Origin: DATLGB01 sp038232275
GTDB taxonomy: Bacteria; Actinomycetota; Thermoleophilia; Solirubrobacterales; Solirubrobacteraceae
Length of the DNA: 64,000 nucleotides
Assembly (NCBI GenBank): GCA_038232275.1
Contig: JBBSIC010000004.1
Coordinates: 28,848 to 92,847 of the forward strand
Direction of reading: 5' to 3'
Part shown: piece after piece, positions 33,699-42,714 of the stretch
Position numbering within the stretch: the stretch's first letter is position 1
Layout of the letters: each line of letters starts with the position of its first letter
Position numbers and translations under genes: made by a program
The notes under the pieces: model-generated
Seen by the model: only the letters and a program-made list of their open reading frames with translations
Databases searched by the model: none
What the model was told of the DNA's origin: nothing

Positions 33699-34052
33699 TT
33701 GAAGCTCATCATCGCCATCGTTCGTCCGGAGAAGGCGAACGACGTCTTGGAGTCGCTGTACCGGGCGGAGGTGCGCGGTGTCTCGATGAGCCGCGTCCAG
33801 GGCCACGGCGGCGAGCTCGAGCGCGTCGAGACCTACCGCGGGACGACGGTCAAGATGGAGCTCGCGAAGAAGGTGCGCTTAGAGATCGCCGTGTCCGACG
33901 AGTTCGTGGACCGGACGATCGAGGCGCTCGAGACCGGCGCCCGGACCGGCGAGGTGGGCGACGGCAAGATCTTCGTCGTCGGGCTCGAGCGGGCGATCCG
34001 CATCCGCACCGGCGAAGGCGACCGGGCGGCCGTGACGCCGGTGGACCCATGA
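33699..34052 (+). CDS. glnK: Nitrogen regulatory protein P-II
   Basis: A 117-residue PII signal protein, started at TTG 33699 (LKLIIAIVRPEKANDVLESL). The T-loop has GHGGELERVETYRGTTVKMEL with a tyrosine in the expected uridylylation or adenylylation area, and the C-terminal ATP/2-oxoglutarate part is RTGEVGDGKIFVVGLERAIRIRTGE. It senses nitrogen and energy state and binds the transporter made by the next gene, whose ATG overlaps its stop. The order PII-then-Amt differs from the usual amt-glnK of actinobacteria. Confidence 0.93.
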   Translation: MKLIIAIVRPEKANDVLESLYRAEVRGVSMSRVQGHGGELERVETYRGTTVKMELAKKVRLEIAVSDEFVDRTIEALETGARTGEVGDGKIFVVGLERAIRIRTGEGDRAAVTPVDP

Positions 34053-35329
34053 AGGGCGTCGATCCGGGCGACACCGCCTGGATGCTCGTCGCCACGGCGC
34101 TGGTGTTGTTGATGACGCCGGCGCTGGGCCTCTTCTACGCCGGCCTCGTCCGGTCCAAGAACACGCTGAACACGTTCATGATGAGCGTCGGGGCGCTCGG
34201 CGTCGTCACCGTCGCGTGGGCGCTGCTCGGCTACTCGCTCGCCTTCGACCGCGGCAACGGGTTCATCGGCGGCCTGCACCACGCGTTCCTGCACGACGTC
34301 GGCTTCGACGCGCGCGAGGGGACGACGATCCCGCACCTGCTCTACATGGCCTACCAGGCGACGTTTTGCATCGTCACGGCGGCGCTGGTGTCGGGCGCGG
34401 TGGTCGAGCGCATGCGCTACAGCGCCTTCCTCGTGTTCATGGTCCTCTGGTCGCTGCTCGTCTACGCCGTGCTCGCGCACTGGGTGTGGGGCGGCGGCTG
34501 GCTGCAGGACGCGGGCACGCTGGACTTCGCGGGCGGCGTGCCAGTCGAGATGGGCTCGGGCTTCTCGGCGTTCGCCGCGGCCATCGTGGTCGGCGCGCGC
34601 AAGGACTACGGCCGCCAGGCGCTGCTCCCGCACAATGCCGTGTACGCGCTGCTGGGGGCGGGGCTGCTGTGGTTCGGCTGGTTCGGCTTCAACGGCGGCA
34701 GCGGGTTCTCGACCGGCAGCCCGAGCGTGCTCGCGTTCACCAACACGCTGCTCGCGCCGGCCTGCACGCTGACGGTGTGGTTCGTGATCGACCTGGTGCG
34801 CGGCGGCCAGGTGACGGCGATCGGCGCGGCGACGGCGATCATCGTGGGGTGCGTGGGCATCACGCCCGCGGCGGGCTTCATCAGCCCAGGCTGGGCCATG
34901 GCGCTCGGCGCGCTGGCGGCGGTACCCAGCTACCTGTTCATCCTCTACCGGCCGCGCACGCGCCTCGACGAGACGCTCGACGTCCTCGCTGCGCACGGGC
35001 TCGCGGGGCTGACCGGCATCCTCTTCATCGGCTTCTTCGCCCAGAAGCCGTGGAACGGCATCGCCGACGGCCTGCTCTACGGCAACGCGGCGCAGCTCGG
35101 CCACCAGGTGCTGGCGGTCGCGGTCGGCCCGGCCTATGCGTTCGCCGTCACCGCCGGGCTGCTGAAGCTGGTCGGGCTGGTGATGCCGCTGCGCGCGACC
35201 GAGCGCGAGGAGGCGATGGGGATGGACATCGTCCAGCACGGCGAGGAGGCCTACGCCACCGGCGAGGGCGCCGTTCTCGTCCACCCCGAGGACAGCGGCG
35301 TGACGCCGGTGCCGGTCGCGCAGCCCTAG
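34049..35329 (+). CDS. amt: Ammonium transporter with Glu at the first twin-His position
   Basis: A 426-residue Amt/Mep/Rh channel with eleven membrane helices. Motifs include ALGLFYAGLVRSKNTLNTFM at the N-terminus, VLAHWVWGGGWLQ, and DFAGGVPVEMGSGFSAF. The last is where E. coli AmtB has GGTVVHINA: its first pore histidine is Glu167 here, while the second, His316 (AAHGLAG), is kept. The C-terminal tail GMDIVQHGEEAYATGEG is the region gated by PII. ATG overlaps the glnK stop (ATGA). Confidence 0.95.
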   Translation: MKGVDPGDTAWMLVATALVLLMTPALGLFYAGLVRSKNTLNTFMMSVGALGVVTVAWALLGYSLAFDRGNGFIGGLHHAFLHDVGFDAREGTTIPHLLYMAYQATFCIVTAALVSGAVVERMRYSAFLVFMVLWSLLVYAVLAHWVWGGGWLQDAGTLDFAGGVPVEMGSGFSAFAAAIVVGARKDYGRQALLPHNAVYALLGAGLLWFGWFGFNGGSGFSTGSPSVLAFTNTLLAPACTLTVWFVIDLVRGGQVTAIGAATAIIVGCVGITPAAGFISPGWAMALGALAAVPSYLFILYRPRTRLDETLDVLAAHGLAGLTGILFIGFFAQKPWNGIADGLLYGNAAQLGHQVLAVAVGPAYAFAVTAGLLKLVGLVMPLRATEREEAMGMDIVQHGEEAYATGEGAVLVHPEDSGVTPVPVAQP

Positions 35330-35399
35330 AGCATGCGGTCCAGCGCCGGCGCGTGGCCGAGCGGTTCCGCCGCCTGTTCTCGCTGCGCGGTCGCCTCAG

Positions 35400-35489
35400 C
35401 GGAGGGGGAGGGATTCGAACCCTCGGAGCCGGGGTTGCCGACTCACTGGTTTTCAAGACCAGCGCATTCAACCGCTCTGCCACCCCTCC
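35400..35489 (-). tRNA. tRNA-Ser (TGA anticodon)
   Basis: Minus strand, 90 bases with the long variable arm typical of tRNA-Ser. Acceptor GGAGGGG pairs with CCCCTCC, discriminator G, T-arm GGTTCGAATCC, anticodon loop CTTGAAA with TGA. CCA is not encoded. Confidence 0.96.
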
Positions 35490-35541
35490 GGGCCGGGCGC
35501 GCGGGGAAGGCTAGTCCTGCGGCCCGAGTAGGGTCGCGGAG

Positions 35542-36195
35542 ATGGGACTCGACGACGTCCATCGCGACCCCGCCAGGGTCGTGGACTTCTACTCGCGCGT
35601 GGCGTGGCTCTACGAGGGCTGGGGGCGGGTTGCGGACTCGCGCGTGCGGCGGCAGGTGCGGGAGCTGCTCGGCGAGAGCCCCGGCGGCACGACGCTGGAG
35701 GTCGGGTGCGGCTCCGGGGCGATGCTTGCCGACCTCGCTCGCGACAACCCGACCGGGCGGACGGTCGGGCTGGACCTCGCGCCGGGGATGGTCAAGGCGA
35801 GCAGGAGACGGATCGCCCGCGCCGGCCTCGACCAGACCGATGTCGCGCTGTGCGATGCGTCCGGCCTCGCCTTCGGGGATGCGAGCCTCGACGCGGTGAC
35901 GAGCAGCTATGTGCTCGACATCCTCCCGACGGAGCGGATCGTCGCCTCGCTGGAAGAGTTCTTCCGCGTCCTCAAGCCCGGCGGACGCGTGGTGCTCGTC
36001 AACGTCACGCCGGGCGAGAAGCGCCGGCACATGCTGCCGGAACTGCTGTACCGGACCGGGCTGCCGCTGACTGGCAACTGCCGTGGCATCCGCGCCGAGC
36101 CGCTGCTGCGCCAGGTGGGCTTCACGGACATCGACCGCCGCTACGTCAGCCAGCTGAGCCTGCCGAGCGAGGTCGTCTCGGCACGCAGGCCTTAG
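35542..36195 (+). CDS. Class I SAM-dependent methyltransferase
   Basis: A 217-residue methyltransferase. Motif I is TTLEVGCGSGAMLADLA, followed by GLDLAPGMVKASRRR, and motif IV/post I is DAVTSSYVLDILPTERI and LKPGGRVVLVNVTPGE. The arrangement is UbiE/COQ5-like, but substrate is not predictable; quinone or lipid methylation are the common options. Its stop TAG overlaps the stop of the convergent SRPBCC gene by two bases. Confidence 0.9.
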   Translation: MGLDDVHRDPARVVDFYSRVAWLYEGWGRVADSRVRRQVRELLGESPGGTTLEVGCGSGAMLADLARDNPTGRTVGLDLAPGMVKASRRRIARAGLDQTDVALCDASGLAFGDASLDAVTSSYVLDILPTERIVASLEEFFRVLKPGGRVVLVNVTPGEKRRHMLPELLYRTGLPLTGNCRGIRAEPLLRQVGFTDIDRRYVSQLSLPSEVVSARRP

Positions 36196-36767
36196 GCCAG
36201 CCGCTCGCGCAGGCCGGCGAGAAGCCCGACGATCGTCAGCCAGTCGAACACCTCCATGAACGGGCGCAGCAGGGAGATCCGGCGAGCGCGACCATCCGCC
36301 TGCCAGGCGCCCTTGTCGATCCGCAGCCGGATGTGCAGCTCCGTCCCGCCGCGGCCGTCCTCGCTAAGCAATAAGGCCCAGCTCAGCGCCAGCACGTCGA
36401 GCGCCAGCGGCCGGGCGTCGCGCACAGGCCAGCGGTGCCCGCGCCCCGGGTCGCGCAGCGACAGGTACACGAGGGCGCGCGGCGCGTCGACCTGTATCGC
36501 GCGGAAGACCGGATCGCCCGGGCCCCAGTCGGGGATCTCGTCGCCGGGCGCCGTCCCCTGCAACCCGGGTTCGATCCGCCGCAGCCCGCGCCGTCCCGCA
36601 GGGAGGACCCGCTCGGACCACCGGGGCAGGTACCAGCCGCCGCGGCCCTTGCCCAATTGCACCAACCACGGCCAGACCTCGGCCGGCGTGGCGCCGAGCG
36701 CCGCGTGCCGGTCCATGACGATCCGCGCGTCCGGCACGAGGTCGTCGCCCGGAAAGGTCGAAGTCAT
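36192..36767 (-). CDS. SRPBCC-family hydrophobic-ligand-binding protein
   Basis: A 191-residue START-like protein. The helix-grip pattern starts HAALGATPAEVWPWLVQLGKGRGGWYLPRWSERV, and the final helix is LLRPFMEVFDWLTIVGLLAGL. It is coupled to the SDR upstream by an ATGA overlap, so the two probably act on one pathway, for instance a hydrophobic alcohol or ketone, but that is inference. Start ATG 36767. Confidence 0.8.
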   Translation of the reverse strand: MTSTFPGDDLVPDARIVMDRHAALGATPAEVWPWLVQLGKGRGGWYLPRWSERVLPAGRRGLRRIEPGLQGTAPGDEIPDWGPGDPVFRAIQVDAPRALVYLSLRDPGRGHRWPVRDARPLALDVLALSWALLLSEDGRGGTELHIRLRIDKGAWQADGRARRISLLRPFMEVFDWLTIVGLLAGLRERLA

Positions 36768-37558
36768 GCGGACACCGCGCGCTCGCCCGGCCCCGGCACC
36801 CCGCGGAAGCGGAAAGCGGCCGGCTCGCGCCACGGCTGCACGAACCAGCACTCGCCCGTCACGTCCTCCAGGGCGAACAGGCGCACGACCGTCGCGGCGA
36901 CCGTCTCCGCGGGGATGATGTCCAAGCCCGCCGCGACGAGGTCGACGCGCGCGTCGGCGATGATCGCGGACTCCGCGAAGCCCGGGCAGACCGCGTTGAA
37001 GCGCACCCCGTCCCCGGCCAGGACGGGCCCCAGGGCCCGCGTCAACCCGACGATCGCGTGCTTGTTGGCCGCGTAGATCGGGTCCAGGGCCACTGCGCCC
37101 AGCCCGGCCAGCGAGGCAGTCGCCACCATCGCGCCGCCGCCCACCGCGCGCAAGGCCGGCAGCGCCGCGTGCGCGCCGAAGACGACGCCGTCGAGATTGA
37201 CGCCCATCGCCCGCCGGTAGAGCTCCTCGGAGAAGTCCTCGCCGATCCCGCACCCGGTCGTCACGCCCGCGTTGAGATGGACGAGGTCGAGCCGGCCGCA
37301 CCGCTCGACGGCGAAGGCGACCGCCGCCTCGTTGGCCGCCGGCGTCCGCACGTCGCAGGCCACGAAGTGCCCGCCGACCAGCTCGGCGACCTCCCGCCCC
37401 GTGTCCTGCTGGACGTCCGCGACGACGACCTCGACACCGGCCTCGGCCAGTGCCAGGCATGTCGCGCGGCCCAGGCCGCCGGCTCCCCCGGTCACGAGCG
37501 CGACCTTGTCGCGCAGGCCCGAGACGTCGGTCGGCGTCGAGAAGATGGCGTCGCTCAT
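36764..37558 (-). CDS. Short-chain dehydrogenase/reductase
   Basis: A 264-residue SDR. Cofactor motif VALVTGGAGGLGRATCLALAEAG, then VADVQQDTG, whose Asp at the end of beta-2 favours NAD(H), catalytic Ser in ATASLAGLG and YxxxK in PIYAANKHAIVG, with the NAG motif HLNAGVTTG. The enzyme should oxidise an alcohol or reduce a ketone; substrate unknown. Start ATG 37558. First gene of a two-gene operon. Confidence 0.93.
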   Translation of the reverse strand: MSDAIFSTPTDVSGLRDKVALVTGGAGGLGRATCLALAEAGVEVVVADVQQDTGREVAELVGGHFVACDVRTPAANEAAVAFAVERCGRLDLVHLNAGVTTGCGIGEDFSEELYRRAMGVNLDGVVFGAHAALPALRAVGGGAMVATASLAGLGAVALDPIYAANKHAIVGLTRALGPVLAGDGVRFNAVCPGFAESAIIADARVDLVAAGLDIIPAETVAATVVRLFALEDVTGECWFVQPWREPAAFRFRGVPGPGERAVSA

Positions 37559-37601
37559 GCGGGCATCCTCGCATCGGCGTTGCGGCGATGGCCCAGGGGT
37601 A

Positions 37602-37607
37602 TACGAT
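37602..37607 (+). promoter_or_regulatory. -10 box with near-leaderless start
   Basis: TACGAT within GGTATACGATCGG lies nine bases before the GTG at 37616. A transcript from it would start about at the GTG. No clear -35. Confidence 0.4.
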
Positions 37608-37615
37608 CGGGGGTT

Positions 37616-38503
37616 GTGAGCGTCACCGAGCCACGCAGCGGCGCCGGGGAGACCTCGCAGCTGCGAGAGGTCGAGGAGCACGCCAACGCCGGCATGCTGG
37701 CGGCCGCGCCCGGCCTCGTCCGCATCGCGCTGACGGCCTACCTGCGCACGCTCGGCTGGAGCGCCCAGGTCTCGCTGAGGACGGTCGACGGCGCGCTGCG
37801 GCTCGTGTTGTCCGGTGACGCCGCCAACGACCTGATCGACGGGATGAGCACGCAGCTGCGCGACCGGCTGCGCCGACTGCTCGGGGTCACGGAGATCGAG
37901 CAGCGCCTGGACCAGATCCCCGAGGACCCTTCGACCAACGGCCATCCGGCAGACCACATGGCGGCGCTGCGCGAGCGCGGCGCCGAGCTGCTCGCCCGCT
38001 CCGCCGCCGCCGAGGACAGCGACGTCACCCACCCGGCCTACGAGCGGATCCTGATGAGCATGGCCCCCGACGAGGCGCGGATCCTGCGCCTGATGGCGAT
38101 CGAGGGCGCCCGCGCCGCGGTCGACGTCCGCACCTGGCGCCCGCTCGACCTCGGCTCCGAGCTGGTCGAGTCCGGCCTGTCGATGATCGGCCAGCAGGCC
38201 GGGCTGCGCTACGTGGACCGCACGCAGGCCTACCTGAACAACCTCTACCGCCTCGGCCTCGTCTGGTTCAGCCGCGAGCCGCTGAACGAGATGGGCGCCT
38301 ACCAGGTGCTCGAGGCCCAGCCCGATGTGCTGGCCGCGCTGGAGAAGGCCGGCCGCGGGAGGACGGTGCGGCGCTCCGTGAACCTGACGCCGTTCGGCAT
38401 CGACTTCTGCGAGACCTGCCTGCCGCTGGACACCGCCGCACTCTTGGCCGCCAAGCACCACGCGGCGAACGGCGACGGGCCGGCGCCCGACCCGGCCGGC
38501 TAG
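37616..38503 (+). CDS. DUF4393 (Abi-alpha-like) protein
   Basis: A 295-residue soluble protein begun at GTG 37616. Its first 40 residues form a possible amphipathic helix; the core, residues 130-260, reads VTHPAYERILMSMAPDEARILRLMAIEGARAAVDVRTW and YLNNLYRLGLVWFSREPL, the pattern of DUF4393, some members of which are called Abi-alpha. It is not in an evident defence context here; the DUF445 gene follows after 10 bases. Both function and the Abi name are unproven for this protein. Confidence 0.7.
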   Translation: MSVTEPRSGAGETSQLREVEEHANAGMLAAAPGLVRIALTAYLRTLGWSAQVSLRTVDGALRLVLSGDAANDLIDGMSTQLRDRLRRLLGVTEIEQRLDQIPEDPSTNGHPADHMAALRERGAELLARSAAAEDSDVTHPAYERILMSMAPDEARILRLMAIEGARAAVDVRTWRPLDLGSELVESGLSMIGQQAGLRYVDRTQAYLNNLYRLGLVWFSREPLNEMGAYQVLEAQPDVLAALEKAGRGRTVRRSVNLTPFGIDFCETCLPLDTAALLAAKHHAANGDGPAPDPAG

Positions 38504-38513
38504 CCGGGCGTCG

Positions 38514-39776
38514 ATGCTCAAGGATCTCACCATCCCCGTCTTCACGGGGATCATCGGCTACATCACCAACTGGACCGGGATCTGGATGCTGTTCAACCCG
38601 CTCGAGTTCAAGGGCATCCGGCTGCCGGGTCTTGCGTCCATGGTGCGGCTGCTCCCGCGCAAGGTGCAGCAGATCCCGGGGGTCATGCACGGCGGCATCG
38701 GCTGGCAGGGGATCATCCCCAGCCGGGCCGCGAAGATGGGCTCGATCGCGGTCGACAAGACGATCGCCAAGGTCGGCACGCCCTCGGACTTCTACGAGGC
38801 GATCGAGCCGGAGGCGATGGCCGACCACGTGATCGCGACGTCCAAGGACGACATCCGCGATCTCGTCGAGCGCACGATGCGCAAGGAGCATCCGCAGCTG
38901 TGGAGCGACCTCCCGTCGCAGGTGCGCGCCGCGGTCCACGAGCGCGTGCAGGCGCAGCTGCCGGGCATCGTGCGCGAGGTCGTGGTCGAGAAGATCGGCA
39001 AGAACATCGACCAGCTGCTGGACGTCAAGCTCATGGTCATCCGCCACATCGAGGCGCGGCCGGAGCTGGCCAACCGGATGTTCCGCGAGGTCGGCGAGCG
39101 CGAGCTGCGGTTCATCATCAACTTCGGGTTCTTCTTCGGCTTCTTGCTGGGGATCCCGACCGTCTTCATCGTCCACGCGCTGCCGCACTGGTGGGTGCTG
39201 CCGGTCCTCGGGACGATCGTCGGCTACTGGACCAACTGGCTGGCGATCGCCATGATCTTCCAGCCGGCCGACCCGCGGCGGATCTTCGGCTACGAGTGGC
39301 AGGGGCTGTTCATCAAGCGCCGCGACTACGCGGCCGAGATCTACGCGACCGTCGTCGCCGACGAGATCGTCACCGTGGCCAACATCGGCGAGGAGCTGAT
39401 GAGCGGGCCGCGCGCCGATCGCACGCGGGCCGTCATCGAGAGTGCGCTGCGGCCGGCGGTGGACCGGGCGAGCGGGCAGTTCAAGTCGCTGGTGCGCGTG
39501 GCGATGGGCACGCGCGAGTACGACGCGATCAAGGAGTCCGTCGCGACGGACAGTGTGGACTACACGATGACCCCGCTGATGGACCCCGCGTTCAACAAGC
39601 TCCAGGCCAAGAAGATCCATCACCTCATGACCACGCGCATGAAGGAGCTCTCCAACCAGGACTTCGCGCAGATGCTTCGCGCGGCGATGGAGCAGGACGA
39701 ATGGCTGCTCGTGCTGCACGGCGCAGTGCTCGGCTTCGTCGCCGGCTGCGTGCACCTGGCGATCTTCGGGGTCTGA
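38514..39776 (+). CDS. DUF445-family membrane-anchored protein
   Basis: A 420-residue protein. N-terminal helix with IGYITNWTGIWMLFNPLEFKGI, a long charged helical middle (PSQVRAAVHERVQAQLPGIV), then a paired membrane segment INFGFFFGFLLGIPTVFIVHALPHWW and VGYWTNWLAIAMIFQPADPRRIFG, a repeat of the first NWxxIxMxFxPxxxxxxFG pattern, and a last helix at the end. This double motif is the DUF445 hallmark. The function is not known; it is in a short operon with the DUF4393 gene. Confidence 0.88.
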   Translation: MLKDLTIPVFTGIIGYITNWTGIWMLFNPLEFKGIRLPGLASMVRLLPRKVQQIPGVMHGGIGWQGIIPSRAAKMGSIAVDKTIAKVGTPSDFYEAIEPEAMADHVIATSKDDIRDLVERTMRKEHPQLWSDLPSQVRAAVHERVQAQLPGIVREVVVEKIGKNIDQLLDVKLMVIRHIEARPELANRMFREVGERELRFIINFGFFFGFLLGIPTVFIVHALPHWWVLPVLGTIVGYWTNWLAIAMIFQPADPRRIFGYEWQGLFIKRRDYAAEIYATVVADEIVTVANIGEELMSGPRADRTRAVIESALRPAVDRASGQFKSLVRVAMGTREYDAIKESVATDSVDYTMTPLMDPAFNKLQAKKIHHLMTTRMKELSNQDFAQMLRAAMEQDEWLLVLHGAVLGFVAGCVHLAIFGV

Positions 39777-39789
39777 TCGCCGCTGGCGA

Positions 39790-42510
39790 TCAGGCGGGCG
39801 CGGCGGGGACGCTGAGCCCGTCGGCGGCGAGCACGTCGAGCAGCGCCTCGACCACCTCGGGATCGAACTGCCGGCCGGCGTGCCGGCGCAGCTCGGCGAC
39901 CGCGCGCCTGAAGCTCATCGCCTTGCGGTAGGGCCGGTCGCTGGTCATCGCGTGCAGCGCGCCGCAGACGAGGATCACGCGCGAGCCGAGCGGGATGCCG
40001 GCGCCCGCGAGGCCGTCCGGGTAGCCGGCGCCGTCGAAGCGCTCGTGCTCGTGGCGGACCAGGCGGCGCACGTCGGCGAGGAACTCGACGGGTGCGAGGA
40101 TCTGCTCGCCGACGACCGTGTGGCGCTCCATGATCGCGCGCTCGTCGGCGGTCAGCGGCCCGGGCTTATGCAGGACCGACTCGGGCACGGCGATCTTGCC
40201 GATGTCGTGAAAGACGGCGGCGAAGCGCAGGTCGCGCAGGGCGTCGTCGCCGATGCCGAGCGTGCGGCCGACGGCCTCGGCCTGCGCGGCGATCGAGCGC
40301 GCGTGGTCGGCCGTGTAGGCGTCCTTGGCCTCGAGCGCCGCGGCCAGCGCCTCCGCGGTGCCGAGGTAGGCGCGCTCGAGGCGCTGGTAGAGGACGGCGG
40401 AGCGCAGCGCCGAGCCGAGCTGGGCGGCGACGGTCTCCATCAGCGTGACGTCGTCCTGGTCGAAGGCCCCGGGCTCGAGCTCCTCGACGTCGATCGCCCC
40501 GAGCAGCTCGTCGCCGACCCATAGCGGAACCACGAGCTCCGAGCGCACGTCGGTGGTCGCCGGCGTCATCACGTACTCCGGCTCGGCGTGCACGTCGTGG
40601 GAGAGGACCGGCCGCCGGGTGGTGAGGCAGCGGCCGATCAGCCCGGCGTCGGCCGGCTCGGTCCTGGGCGGCTCGAGCGGGCGTGTGAGCGGCGCACCGC
40701 GCATGCCCGCGGCCTCGACCAGGCCGTCGGGGCGGATGCGGATGACCGCGACGCAGAAGAAGCCGAAGGCGCGGTGCAGCTCCTCCACCGCGGCGTCGAG
40801 GATCTCGTCCGGGTCGGTCATCGCGGCCAGTCGCGCGCCCAGCGCGTTGGCGACCGCGAGCTGCCGCGTGCGCTTGCGCAGGCGCTCGTCGAGCCGGCCC
40901 GAGGGCCAGTCGAGCGTGGCGTCGATCACCGGCATCGGCGGCGGGTCGGGCAGGCCCCGGTCCTCGCGGGCGAAGCGGGCCGGCCGGAAGTGATCGGGGA
41001 CGGTCGAGAAGGCGAACGCCTGGCCACGGTGGCCCTCGTGCTTGGCATACAGCAGAGCGCGGTCGGCGCGGGCGACGAGCTCGACGGCGCTGACTCCCGG
41101 GCTCCACTGCGCGACGCCCGCGGTGCCGGCGGTGCCGCCGTCGGGCAGCAGCTCGCTGATGGCCTCGTCCACGCGCGCGAGCGCGCGCCGGGCGACGTCG
41201 ACGGCGGCGTGCTCGTCGGCGTCGACGGCGACGAGGGCGAACTCGTCCCCGCCGTAGCGCGCGGCGAGGTCGTACGGGCGCGTGGCGTGGCGCAGCGCGT
41301 GGCCGGCGCGCCGCAGGACCTCGTCGCCGATCAGGTGACCATGCGTCTCGTTGACCTGCTTGAAGTCATCGAGGTCGACGAGCACGAGCGAGAGCGGCGG
41401 GTGGTCGGTCCGCAGCGCGCGCTCGATCTCCCGGGCGAGGCCCTCGTGCATGGCGGCGTGGTTGAGGCAGCCGGTGAGCCCGTCCGTGCGCGCCACCTGG
41501 GCCAGGCCCGCGTGCGCGCTGGCGTTCGCGCAGGCGACCGCGGCGAGCTCGGCCACGGTCTCGAGCACGCTGAGGTCGGCGATCGTCACCGCGCGCGACT
41601 CGCGGTAGCCGACCGATAGGACGCCGCGCATGCTGCCGTCCCAGACCATCGGCGCGGCCATGGCGCTGCGGTGGTCCGCCGGGAGCGGCGAGTCCTCGGG
41701 CAGGCCGGCGATGCGCTGGTAGTCGTTGGTGAGCATCGCGCGACCGCGCAGCATCACCTTGCCGGCCAGCCCGGTCCCGACCGGCATGCGCCACCCCGCC
41801 GCCTCGGGCGGCAGGCCGTGCGCGGTGGAGAGGACCATGTCGGCGCCGCCGTCGCCGAGGTAGACCGCGGCGACGTCGGCGCCGAGCACCTTGGCCGCCT
41901 CCTGACACAAGCGCGAGAGAACCGTCTCGAGGTCCAGCGACTCGTTCAGCGACTTGGCGGCGCGGGTCAGCGCGCGCTGCTGGTCGGCCTGGCGCTCGTG
42001 CTCGGCCACGGCGCTCATGCGGCGCAGGGCGGCGGCGCCCGCGTCGGCGAAGGCGGTGGCGATCTCCGCGTCCACGGCCGAGATCGAGGTCGGGTGCACG
42101 CCGTGCAGGATGAGCAGGCCGTCGAGGCCGTCGCTCGCGCGCAGGAGCAGGACGAGCGCGGAGACCGGCGGCTCGCCGCCGATCAGCGGGGCGAGCCGGC
42201 GCGCGCGCTCGGCGTCGGCGCGCAGCAGCCGCACGCGGCGGTCGAGCAGCTCGGCGAGGACCGGGTGATCGTCCAGCGCGATCTCCTCACCGAGCAGCTC
42301 CGGCGGCGCGTCGCCGTGCAGGACCCGCAGGCGCCGGCCCGGCTCCTGGCCGACCAGCACGACGCCCTCGGCGTCAAAGCACTCCCGCGCCTCGCGGACG
42401 AGCGAGGCGTGGATGTCGTCCGCACCGCCGTCGGTCGCGACCGCGAGCAGGCGGGAGACCGCGAGCAGGGCGCAGACGGCGCCGTCGGTGGCGGGGGATG
42501 ATGGGTCCAC
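39790..42510 (-). CDS. GAF-GGDEF-GAF-HD-GYP cyclic-di-GMP signalling protein
   Basis: A 906-residue protein taken from GTG 42510; the frame extends upstream only through the tRNA-Ser. Domains: an N-terminal GAF-like region, a second GAF at about 180-350 (LCQEAAKVLGADVAAVYLGDG), GGDEF at about 360-500 with active site YGGDEFALV and an inhibition site RPYD five residues before it, another GAF (LHRAFGFFCVAVIRIRPDG), then HD-GYP with HDIGKIAVPESVL and HHEHERFDGAGYP-type residues (RHEHERFDGAGYPDGL). Both synthetase and phosphodiesterase sites look intact, so one protein can make and break c-di-GMP. No membrane helix; cytosolic sensor. Confidence 0.92.
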   Translation of the reverse strand: MDPSSPATDGAVCALLAVSRLLAVATDGGADDIHASLVREARECFDAEGVVLVGQEPGRRLRVLHGDAPPELLGEEIALDDHPVLAELLDRRVRLLRADAERARRLAPLIGGEPPVSALVLLLRASDGLDGLLILHGVHPTSISAVDAEIATAFADAGAAALRRMSAVAEHERQADQQRALTRAAKSLNESLDLETVLSRLCQEAAKVLGADVAAVYLGDGGADMVLSTAHGLPPEAAGWRMPVGTGLAGKVMLRGRAMLTNDYQRIAGLPEDSPLPADHRSAMAAPMVWDGSMRGVLSVGYRESRAVTIADLSVLETVAELAAVACANASAHAGLAQVARTDGLTGCLNHAAMHEGLAREIERALRTDHPPLSLVLVDLDDFKQVNETHGHLIGDEVLRRAGHALRHATRPYDLAARYGGDEFALVAVDADEHAAVDVARRALARVDEAISELLPDGGTAGTAGVAQWSPGVSAVELVARADRALLYAKHEGHRGQAFAFSTVPDHFRPARFAREDRGLPDPPPMPVIDATLDWPSGRLDERLRKRTRQLAVANALGARLAAMTDPDEILDAAVEELHRAFGFFCVAVIRIRPDGLVEAAGMRGAPLTRPLEPPRTEPADAGLIGRCLTTRRPVLSHDVHAEPEYVMTPATTDVRSELVVPLWVGDELLGAIDVEELEPGAFDQDDVTLMETVAAQLGSALRSAVLYQRLERAYLGTAEALAAALEAKDAYTADHARSIAAQAEAVGRTLGIGDDALRDLRFAAVFHDIGKIAVPESVLHKPGPLTADERAIMERHTVVGEQILAPVEFLADVRRLVRHEHERFDGAGYPDGLAGAGIPLGSRVILVCGALHAMTSDRPYRKAMSFRRAVAELRRHAGRQFDPEVVEALLDVLAADGLSVPAAPA

Positions 42511-42561
42511 GTGACAATCAACGACCTTGGCCCTCGGGTGTTTACACTGCCCGCCGGACCC

Positions 42562-42650
42562 GGAGAGGTGGCCGAGTGGCTGAAGGCACTCGCCTGCTAA
42601 GCGAGTATGGGGGTTAAACTCCATCGCGGGTTCGAATCCCGCCCTCTCCG
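42562..42650 (+). tRNA. tRNA-Ser (GCT anticodon)
   Basis: 89 bases, acceptor GGAGAGG with CCTCTCC, discriminator G, long variable arm, anticodon loop CTGCTAA between CTCGC and GCGAG. No CCA encoded. Confidence 0.97.
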
Positions 42651-42714
42651 CTGCAGCGCAATCGCTGCCATTTCTTGGGTGTTCCATGCCGAAATAGGCG
42701 AGCCTCGAACTGGA

